64,000 bases of DNA from Clostridium sp. OS1-26 (GTDB lineage Bacteria > Bacillota > Clostridia > Clostridiales > Clostridiaceae): positions 806,001 to 870,000 of the forward strand of contig NZ_CP133264.1 of NCBI RefSeq assembly GCF_030915445.1. The letters run 5' to 3'. The notes beneath the pieces are model-generated. The model did not search any database, was not told where the DNA came from, and saw only the letters and a list, made by a program, of their open reading frames with translations. The position numbers were made by a program, and so were the translations under genes. Of this stretch, positions 57,986 to 64,000 are shown piece after piece. Every line of letters starts with the position of its first letter. The first letter of the stretch is position 1.

Positions 57986-58321
57986 CTAAAATAAGGCACA
58001 GGAAAATAAATAATAATTTAAATTTGAATGTGCCTGATATTCATACTATTTTCCTAACTTATTATTTGATACAGAGAGAATCTCATACATAAAATAAAAA
58101 ATTATTTACTATTTTTTATTATTACTAAGAAAACTCTAAATATTTAATATTATCAAGAAATTAGCAAAGAATATTATTATTACAAAGAGGAACTAATTTT
58201 TATTATCAATTGATAAGACATTTCACTTCTATTTTTATTGACTTTTAAAGGATTGTTCGTTATTATTATTTTATAATCCTTTATCAAGTGATAATAATTA
58301 ATTTTAGGGGGAACTGTATAA

Positions 58322-59236
58322 ATGAATGAAAAAACTAAAGTCGCAAGGCTTTCTATATTATCAAATTCAGGCCTTATCATAATGAAATTATTTGTTGGAG
58401 TTTTTACCGGATCGGTAAGTATAGTATCTGAAGCTATCCATTCTACAATGGATTTAGCGGCAGCTATTATAGCTTATTTTTCTGTAAAAATCTCTAATAA
58501 ACCTGCGGATGAAGATCATCCATATGGACACGGTAAAGTTGAAAATATTTCCGGAGTAATAGAAGCTCTTCTTATCTTTGCAGCTTCCGTTTGGATAATA
58601 GTGGAGGCAATAAAAAAACTTCTTCATCCGGAGGCAGTTGAATCTATAGGTATTGGATTTGTTGTTATGTTTATTTCTGCTGCAATAAATTACTTTGTAT
58701 CAAATAAGTTATATAAAGTAGCTAAACAAGAAGATTCTATAGCTTTGGAAGCTGATGCTTTACATCTAAAGGCGGACGTCTACACATCTCTTGGTGTAGG
58801 TATAGGATTATTATTAATTTGGATTACAAAATTACATTTTTTAGATCCAGTAGTTGCAATTATAGTTGCAATATTTATTTTAAAGGAATCCTTTGAACTT
58901 CTAAAAACTGCATTTAACCCTTTACTTGATGTAAAATTATCTGATAAAGAAATTAGTATTATTGAATCTACTATAAGTAAGTTTAAATCCGTTTACTGCA
59001 ATTTTCATGATTTGAGAACAAGAAAATCTGGAAAGATAAAATATATAGATTTGCATCTTGTTTTTCCTGAAAACATGTCGATAAAGGCTGCCCATGATAT
59101 ATGTGATAAAATAGAAAACGAGCTTGAAACCTCCCTCAGGAATACAGAGGTTTTAATACATTTGGAATCCTGTACACATCAATGCCTTATTTGTGAACAT
59201 AAAAAAAATAATATAAAACAAAAATCACAGGAATAA
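58322..59236 (+). CDS. Cation diffusion facilitator (divalent metal exporter)
   Basis: The 304-residue product has six membrane segments, the metal motifs HSTMDL and DALHLKADVYTS, the DEDHPYGHGK loop and a C-terminal cytosolic domain with HDLRTRKSGK. It ends with a Cys/His-rich tail (CTHQCLICEH). It exports Zn, Fe, Mn or a similar metal. The 357-bp gap upstream carries only promoters and a weak inverted repeat (AAAGGATT/AATCCTTT, 58247-58284). Confidence 0.92.
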   Translation: MNEKTKVARLSILSNSGLIIMKLFVGVFTGSVSIVSEAIHSTMDLAAAIIAYFSVKISNKPADEDHPYGHGKVENISGVIEALLIFAASVWIIVEAIKKLLHPEAVESIGIGFVVMFISAAINYFVSNKLYKVAKQEDSIALEADALHLKADVYTSLGVGIGLLLIWITKLHFLDPVVAIIVAIFILKESFELLKTAFNPLLDVKLSDKEISIIESTISKFKSVYCNFHDLRTRKSGKIKYIDLHLVFPENMSIKAAHDICDKIENELETSLRNTEVLIHLESCTHQCLICEHKKNNIKQKSQE

Positions 59237-59257
59237 ACTTATTTATCCTGTGATTTT
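59221..59257. terminator. Bidirectional terminator
   Basis: AAAATCACAGGA/TCCTGTGATTTT form a 12-bp stem with a short imperfect top; it overlaps the end of the CDF gene. Confidence 0.85.
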
Positions 59258-59265
59258 CGCTTTAA

Positions 59266-59463
59266 TTATTCATTTAATGAATTTAACGCTCTTAGTAGAT
59301 TATCAAGTTCTAGTCCGTGCACTTGAGCAGCCTGCTCTAAAGTTTCAGCTTGAGCTGAAGGACATCCAACACATCCCATACCAAAGCTCATTAAAACTTC
59401 AGCATTTCTAGGATTTAATCTTATAACTTCTCCTATTGTCATATCCTTTGTTACTTTTTCCAT
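59266..59463 (-). CDS. Stand-alone DUF1858 protein
   Basis: The 65-residue product (MTIGEVIRLNPRNAEVLMSF, GCVGCPSAQAETLEQAAQVHG) closely matches the N-terminal domain of Hcp at 45744. The two cysteines (CVGC) and a disulfide-hydrolase-like fold are typical. It may be a redox or iron-sulfur partner module. Confidence 0.9.
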   Translation of the reverse strand: MEKVTKDMTIGEVIRLNPRNAEVLMSFGMGCVGCPSAQAETLEQAAQVHGLELDNLLRALNSLNE

Positions 59464-59491
59464 AAGTAAATACCTTCCTTTTCACTTTTCT

Positions 59492-59510
59492 CATACTAAA
59501 AGTTAGTATG
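59492..59510. promoter_or_regulatory. Palindrome upstream of the DUF1858 gene
   Basis: CATACTAA and TTAGTATG are exact inverted repeats with a 3-base spacer, about 30 bp before the start codon. It may be an operator. It differs from the hcp palindrome. Confidence 0.45.
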
Positions 59511-59611
59511 TGCCTTTATTATAAATTTATTATATTTTTATTTTAACTTAAATGCAAGAATGAACTTTTTTGTTAAATAGTAACCTTAATGATACTTACA
59601 CACCTTAAGCT

Positions 59612-60661
59612 CTATTTATTTATCATCTTGAATTCGCTATTAGTTAGTTTAAAGTTATTCTTTAGACCTTCTGTTACATAGACTCCCTTGTCTTTTGTTA
59701 CAAATATCGCTTCTACCCCAGGTAAAGAATTTTTTACATACTCAGGTCCTTTTTCTAGCCCCTGGTAGAAAATATACTTAGTCATAGCGTCTGCATCAAA
59801 GGACACATCTGTTACAACGGTCACACTAGCTAATGAATTCTCCATAGGATATCCAGTGAAAGGATTTAATATATGATGATATTTTTTTCCGTTTTTTTCG
59901 ATATATCTTTCATATATACCTGAGGTTACTACAGTCTTATTAGTAACTCCTAATGTACCTACAACTTCTCCTCTAGGTTCAAAGGGATTTTGTACTCCTA
60001 TTTTCCATGGCTGACCATTAGGATTATCATTTATTGTTAATACGTTTCCACCAAGGTTTACAATTCCATGTTTTACTCCATATTGCTTTAAGACTTTTGC
60101 CGCTTCATCTGCAGCGAAACCTTTACCTATTCCCCCTGCATCAATAGACATTCCTGGTCTTTTGAGCATTGCCTTTTTGTTAGTTTCATCTAGTACTAAG
60201 TCTTTATATCCAACTAATGCTTTTGCTGCATCTATTTCTGATTGAGTCGGAACTTTAGCATTATCAGTTCCTATCCCCCATAACTTAACTAATGGTCCTA
60301 TTGTTATATCGAAAGCTCCTTTAGACTGCTCAGAATAGTATAGTCCTTTTTTTAATACACTAAAAGTATCATCTGACACTTTAACAAAACTTTTACCGGC
60401 AGCATCTGCTACAGCGTCAAATTCGGTCCCTGATTTATTTATACTCATTTCATTTTCTATCTGCTTAATTCTTTGAAAAGCTTTATCAAGTGCTTCATTT
60501 TTATTACCATCGTAAACTTTTATTGTACATATAGTGCCTAGCATGTATTCCGTTTTTTCAGTAGGTTCAACATTTTTTGAACCACATCCTCCTAAAAATA
60601 AGGACATAAGCATAATACTAACTAATAATATAGAAAGTTTTTTTCTACTAATGTATTTCAT
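59612..60661 (-). CDS. apbE: FAD:protein FMN transferase (ApbE), lipoprotein
   Basis: The 349-residue product has a signal peptide with lipobox FLGGC (Cys about residue 26). The ApbE motifs are present: EYMLGTICTIKVYD, the FDITIGPLVKLWGIG segment, SIDAGGIGKGFAADEAAKVL, NLGGNV and the metal site in DVSFDADAMTKYIF. It attaches FMN covalently to Thr/Ser of exported flavoproteins such as Rnf or Nqr subunits. No such substrate is adjacent. Confidence 0.93.
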   Translation of the reverse strand: MKYISRKKLSILLVSIMLMSLFLGGCGSKNVEPTEKTEYMLGTICTIKVYDGNKNEALDKAFQRIKQIENEMSINKSGTEFDAVADAAGKSFVKVSDDTFSVLKKGLYYSEQSKGAFDITIGPLVKLWGIGTDNAKVPTQSEIDAAKALVGYKDLVLDETNKKAMLKRPGMSIDAGGIGKGFAADEAAKVLKQYGVKHGIVNLGGNVLTINDNPNGQPWKIGVQNPFEPRGEVVGTLGVTNKTVVTSGIYERYIEKNGKKYHHILNPFTGYPMENSLASVTVVTDVSFDADAMTKYIFYQGLEKGPEYVKNSLPGVEAIFVTKDKGVYVTEGLKNNFKLTNSEFKMINK

Positions 60662-60679
60662 TGTCTATCACCTTCTTTT

Positions 60680-61228
60680 CTATTTTAATTTCAAAGGAAT
60701 TCCACATGAAACCAAATATGCTTCATCGCTTAACCTTGCTATAAACTGATTTATATGTCCTAGTATGTCGCTAAAAATTCTTCCTAATCTATGCTCTGAT
60801 ACTAGTCCCCATCCTACTTCATTTGTAACAATAACTAAATCTTTATTATTTTCTTTAGCCGCTGCTATCGTATCTTCTATTTCATTCTTTATACTAACAC
60901 TTAGTTTTTCTATATCTTCTTGACTCATACTTTCAAAATCATAATTTTTATCGAACATTAAATTTGTTATCATAGTTCCTATACATTCTAACATCACATA
61001 CTTATTTTTATCTTCTTTTAATACCTTATCCAATCCCTTATATCCTTCATGGGTTCCCCATTTTGAATTTCTTTGTTTTTTATGTTTTTCGACTCTTTTT
61101 TCCATTTCTTTGTCTGTTACTATTGCAGTAGCAATGTACAACACATTGTCCTTATCTTCTAGTAATTTTTCTGCAAAAGTACTTTTACCACTTCTGCTTC
61201 CTCCAGTAACTAAAGTTATTTTTGACAT
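60680..61228 (-). CDS. cobU: Adenosylcobinamide kinase/guanylyltransferase (CobU)
   Basis: The 182-residue product starts at ATG 61228 after AGGGGCG. It has the P-loop GGSRSGKS, the His-containing EKRVEKHKKQRNSKWGT segment and the conserved TNEVGWGLV, typical of CobU. It phosphorylates adenosylcobinamide and adds GMP. It lies 29 bp after cobS on the same strand. Confidence 0.93.
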   Translation of the reverse strand: MSKITLVTGGSRSGKSTFAEKLLEDKDNVLYIATAIVTDKEMEKRVEKHKKQRNSKWGTHEGYKGLDKVLKEDKNKYVMLECIGTMITNLMFDKNYDFESMSQEDIEKLSVSIKNEIEDTIAAAKENNKDLVIVTNEVGWGLVSEHRLGRIFSDILGHINQFIARLSDEAYLVSCGIPLKLK

Positions 61229-61256
61229 ATAATTCGCCCCTAACATCACTATTTAG

Positions 61257-62009
61257 TTATATTTTTAATATAACAGATATCAAAATTAATGTTAATATTT
61301 CCACCAACTCATTATTTGCTCCAAGAGTATCACCTGTCAGTCCCCCAATTCTCTTTTCACAGAACAAGTTGAATGCAAATGATAAAGCTAAGGCAGCAAT
61401 TAATAAAATAACTATGTATCGTGGTGTCATCAATAATGATAAAACTCCAACTGTAATTATTAATCCTATAATAAATTGGACTATCCCAACATTACCAATA
61501 AAAAAGTTTCCTGTACCAGTACTTTTTGCAGTTTTTCCTTTAAACCCTAAAAATAACACAGAACACCTTGATATCATAGGAGCTGCAATAAGTGCTATTG
61601 AAAACTTTGGAACAATAAAGGAGAAGAGAGTATATTTGAGTAGCAAGTCCATAACTATAGCAATACAAGCATAGGTTCCTATTCTACTATCTTTCATTAT
61701 TTCTATTATTCTATCACTACCCTTAAAAGCGAAAAAGCCATCACAGGTATCTCCCAAACCATCTATATGTATCGCACCAGTTACTATAACACCAACTATT
61801 AAAATTATAATTATCACCGTATTTATAGGAATAATATTTGTGAGTAACTTGTACACTCCCCACTGAATTCCACCTACTACTAAACCGATTACCGGAAAAA
61901 ATATTGAGGCTCTTCTAAAGTCATCCTTTTCACAAGGCAAACTTATATTCACCGGAATCCTAGTTAAAAATTGAATCATCAATAAAAAATTGCATACAAT
62001 TTCTTTCAT
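61257..62009 (-). CDS. cobS: Adenosylcobinamide-GDP ribazoletransferase (CobS)
   Basis: The 250-residue membrane protein has the CobS motifs HIDGLGDTCDGFFAFKG and EIMKDSRIGTYACIAIV, plus about six hydrophobic segments. It joins alpha-ribazole to adenosylcobinamide-GDP, the last step of cobalamin loop assembly. Confidence 0.93.
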   Translation of the reverse strand: MKEIVCNFLLMIQFLTRIPVNISLPCEKDDFRRASIFFPVIGLVVGGIQWGVYKLLTNIIPINTVIIIILIVGVIVTGAIHIDGLGDTCDGFFAFKGSDRIIEIMKDSRIGTYACIAIVMDLLLKYTLFSFIVPKFSIALIAAPMISRCSVLFLGFKGKTAKSTGTGNFFIGNVGIVQFIIGLIITVGVLSLLMTPRYIVILLIAALALSFAFNLFCEKRIGGLTGDTLGANNELVEILTLILISVILKI

Positions 62010-62062
62010 AATTATAGTGCCTTCCTTCCATAATTTATAAATTAACTCTCTACCTTAGACTC

Positions 62063-62650
62063 CTAAACATGAGCTATACTGTCTATGTACAGATTTCCAT
62101 ACTCATATTTTATGATGCTTATATCTCCGTTATTTGAGCCAAAGTTCCAAAAATAATCTATATTACCACCTAATATATAACAATACACTGATCTTATAAC
62201 TCCTCCATGAGTCACAATAAGTATATTGTCTTCCTCTAGCTTTAAGATATTATCCATAAAACTTTTAACTCTTTCATAGACTTGTATACAACTCTCACCT
62301 CCAGGTGGAGAAGCGTTTTTCCAATCTTCACACCACGCCTTCCATTCCTTTGGATAAAGCTGCTTTAATTCTTCATAGACTTTACCTTCGAATTCGCCAA
62401 AGTCTCTTTCATTTATTCTCATATCAGTTATTAATTTATACTGCTTATTTTTTAATAGGATTTCAGCTGTATTTATTGATCTTTTCTTCTCACTTACATA
62501 TACTTTCTTAAAGCTTATATTCTTTAACAATTCTCTTACTCTTTCTGCTTGTAAAATACCCTCTTTAGTAAGCTCTACATCCAAACTACCATAATAACAT
62601 TTACTTTTATTTTTTTCAGTTTCACCATGTCTTACAAAGTATAAATTCAT
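62063..62650 (-). CDS. cobC: Histidine phosphatase family, probable alpha-ribazole phosphatase (CobC)
   Basis: The 195-residue product starts at ATG 62650 after GGGGTGA. It has YFVRHGETEKN and a second histidine in VTHGGVIR, plus the catalytic ERDFGEFEG. Its place upstream of cobS and cobU points to alpha-ribazole-5'-phosphate as substrate, although the family has other activities. The three genes look cotranscribed; no cobalamin riboswitch is seen upstream. Confidence 0.85.
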   Translation of the reverse strand: MNLYFVRHGETEKNKSKCYYGSLDVELTKEGILQAERVRELLKNISFKKVYVSEKKRSINTAEILLKNKQYKLITDMRINERDFGEFEGKVYEELKQLYPKEWKAWCEDWKNASPPGGESCIQVYERVKSFMDNILKLEEDNILIVTHGGVIRSVYCYILGGNIDYFWNFGSNNGDISIIKYEYGNLYIDSIAHV

Positions 62651-62713
62651 ATAAATCACCCCAATCCTGCCTACTTAATTATATAAAAAATATTATAAAT
62701 ATACAAACTTAAT

Positions 62714-62745
62714 AAAGGCTGTCAACAACATTGCTGACAACCTTT
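62714..62745. terminator. Second hairpin downstream of the rubrerythrin gene
   Basis: AAAGG-TGTCA and TGACA-CCTTT pair with one mismatch. The T-tract is weak. It may back up the stronger terminator at 62779. Confidence 0.5.
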
Positions 62746-62778
62746 ACTTTATTATTAAATACTTAATCTGGCATAGAT

Positions 62779-62810
62779 AAAGGGATACCTCTGATTAGAG
62801 GTATCCCTTT
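62779..62810. terminator. Terminator of the rubrerythrin gene
   Basis: AAAGGGATACCTCT/AGAGGTATCCCTTT form a 14-bp perfect stem with a 4-base loop, 6 bp beyond the stop codon. Confidence 0.88.
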
Positions 62811-62816
62811 TGGTTT

Positions 62817-63362
62817 TTATTTAAAATATCTATCTAATAATCCTTTAAATGCACATCCATGTCTAGCTTCATCCTTGCACATTTCATGTACTGTATCATG
62901 AATTGCATCATAGTTTAATTTCTTAGCTAAAGTAGCTAAATCTTTTTTACCTTGACAAGCTCCATGTTCTGCTTCAACTCTCATTTGTAAGTTCTTCTTT
63001 GTATCAGCAGTTACTACTTCTCCAAGTAATTCTGCAAATTTAGCAGCATGTTCTGCTTCTTCAAAAGCTATTCTCTTATATGCTTCTGCTATTTCAGGAT
63101 ATCCTTCTCTTTCAGCTTGACGGCTCATAGCTAAGTACATTCCAACTTCTGTACATTCACCAGTAAAATTAGCTCTTAGTCCTTCTATTACTTCTTGGTC
63201 TACTCCTTCAGCAACTCCAACTTTATGCTCGTCAGCCCAACTCATTTGTCCTTCTACTTTTTCTATAAATTTTTCTCTTGGAGCTTTACATTGAGGACAC
63301 TTCTCTGGAGCCATTTCTCCTTCGTGAATATATCCACATATTGTACAAACAAATTTTTTCAT
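62817..63362 (-). CDS. Reverse rubrerythrin (peroxide reductase)
   Basis: The 181-residue product starts with a rubredoxin domain ([17 protein letters not shown]) and continues as a four-helix di-iron domain ([39 protein letters not shown]). Rubredoxin-first order defines the reverse rubrerythrin of clostridia, an NADH-linked peroxide and oxygen scavenging protein. Confidence 0.94.
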   Translation of the reverse strand: MKKFVCTICGYIHEGEMAPEKCPQCKAPREKFIEKVEGQMSWADEHKVGVAEGVDQEVIEGLRANFTGECTEVGMYLAMSRQAEREGYPEIAEAYKRIAFEEAEHAAKFAELLGEVVTADTKKNLQMRVEAEHGACQGKKDLATLAKKLNYDAIHDTVHEMCKDEARHGCAFKGLLDRYFK

Positions 63363-63531
63363 TAATATTTCCTCCCCATCTAATTATAATTTATATATAT
63401 TTTTTATTGGTAAACATTTATAATATCACTAACAATTATTATTATATGATATTTATTCGTACTTTTCAAGTACTTTCCAAGATAAGTTATGTACATTTTT
63501 TTAACTTTCTATGTATAAAGTTTTAAGGCTC

Positions 63532-63592
63532 AAAATTAATTTATTCAGAGAAATACTTTTCCAGGTTGGAAGTGTATTTAAAAACTTTGTTT
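63532..63592. repeat. Half copy of the palindromic dispersed element (D)
   Basis: CAAAATTAATTTATTCAGAG, then ATACTTTTCCAGGTTGGAAG and TATTTAAAAACTTTGT match the left half of copy A (27018) in order. The right half is missing, so this is a truncated remnant. Confidence 0.6.
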
Positions 63593-63609
63593 ATTTTATT
63601 TATAAAAAA

Positions 63610-63653
63610 AAGACTTATGCGGAAACAACTAGTGTTATTTCCACATAAGTCTT
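63610..63653 (-). terminator. Terminator of the amino-acid permease gene
   Basis: AAGACTTATG/CATAAGTCTT plus GGAAA/TTTCC form a long stem; on the minus strand it is followed by eight T. Confidence 0.88.
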
Positions 63654-63671
63654 ACTTTCATATATTACATC

Positions 63672-64000
63672 TTATGCAATATTATCATCTGATTTCTTAA
63701 ATTTACTCTTTCTTGACATATAAACAGGGTATCCTATTAATGTAAGAACAAGTCCTATTCCAGCGTTCATAGGTTGAGTAAATAAAGTATTTAGTATTAT
63801 ATAAGCTCCTCCAATTATTGCTATAGCAGGTACTATAGGATATAGAGGTACTTTATATGGTCTGTGAAGATTTGGTTGCTTCTTTCTAAGAACAAACACA
63901 GCATAGAATGTCATAACATAGAATATCCATATTACGAATATTAATAAGTCTGTTAACTGGTCGAATTTACCTGAGAATACTAATATTATTGATATAATAC
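63672..64000 (-). CDS. C-terminal end of an APC-family amino-acid permease (partial)
   Basis: The frame is open to the window edge, so only the last 109 residues are seen. It contains two or three membrane segments (LLIFVIWIFYVMTFYAVFVL, VPAIAIIGGAYIILNTLF) and the cytosolic KKQPNLHRPYKVPLYP loop typical of SteT/YfnA-like amino-acid/polyamine transporters. Confidence 0.85.
   Translation of the reverse strand, partial: IISIILVFSGKFDQLTDLLIFVIWIFYVMTFYAVFVLRKKQPNLHRPYKVPLYPIVPAIAIIGGAYIILNTLFTQPMNAGIGLVLTLIGYPVYMSRKSKFKKSDDNIA

Overview
The window is low-GC DNA with Gram-positive ribosome binding sites (AGGAGG-type), intrinsic terminators between most transcription units, a tricistronic GerA/GerB/GerC spore germination operon, a DUF3787 small protein, pyruvate:ferredoxin oxidoreductase, Hcp, a rubredoxin-first rubrerythrin and a 2-hydroxyacyl-CoA dehydratase activase. 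Together these point to an anaerobic, endospore-forming Clostridium (sensu stricto type). I do not name a species.

Layout. 1-11.2 kb: housekeeping and accessory genes (a giant acyl-CoA dehydratase activase cut by the window edge, an ABC transporter lacking a binding protein, a TPR protein, polysaccharide deacetylase, a membrane transglutaminase, an enlarged RecX, an M16 peptidase). 11.27-32.2 kb: a contractile phage-tail locus on the minus strand, controlled by a divergent XRE repressor plus ImmA/IrrE protease. It has head-tail connector-like genes, tail terminator, sheath, tube, a chaperone with a probable -1 frameshift, a short tape measure with tandem repeats, hub and baseplate genes, fibres, two holin-like proteins and an amidase. 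I see no capsid, portal, terminase, protease, integrase or replication gene, so it is best read as a diffocin/PBSX-like R-type tailocin. Its most unusual feature is that baseplate J + DUF2313 + fibre + XkdX is present twice, each copy with its own terminator, plus a third decayed fibre-accessory set. A YitT-family membrane protein and a lipoprotein gene lie between the copies.

32.3-45.8 kb: GH57 branching enzyme and DUF4912 protein, flavin reductase, a DUF362 ferredoxin-like protein, a lectin-like DUF346 gene broken by two nonsense codons, GreA, a TetR-HlyD-ABC efflux operon, a second YitT-family gene behind a palindromic promoter and attenuator-like leader, and Hcp fused to DUF1858. 46-54.4 kb: a gene of unknown function, a hemerythrin, a GltB-like protein, a cis-prenyltransferase paralogue, the ger operon, DUF3189 and DUF3787. 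54.4-64 kb: PFOR, a CDF metal exporter, stand-alone DUF1858, ApbE, the cobU-cobS-cobC nucleotide-loop genes, reverse rubrerythrin and the end of an amino-acid permease.

Two patterns cut across genes. First, a family of dispersed palindromic elements (about 27.0, 35.5, 37.9, 63.5, 13.3 and 30.8 kb; a different long palindrome at 11.7 kb) sits in intergenic DNA and in one small phage gene. Second, several genes whose products are normally intact (PFOR, GltB-like, GerB, a fibre, a small phage gene) are each split by what looks like one missing base, usually in an A/T run. This suggests systematic sequencing deletions as much as real decay. I saw no tRNA, rRNA or CRISPR array.
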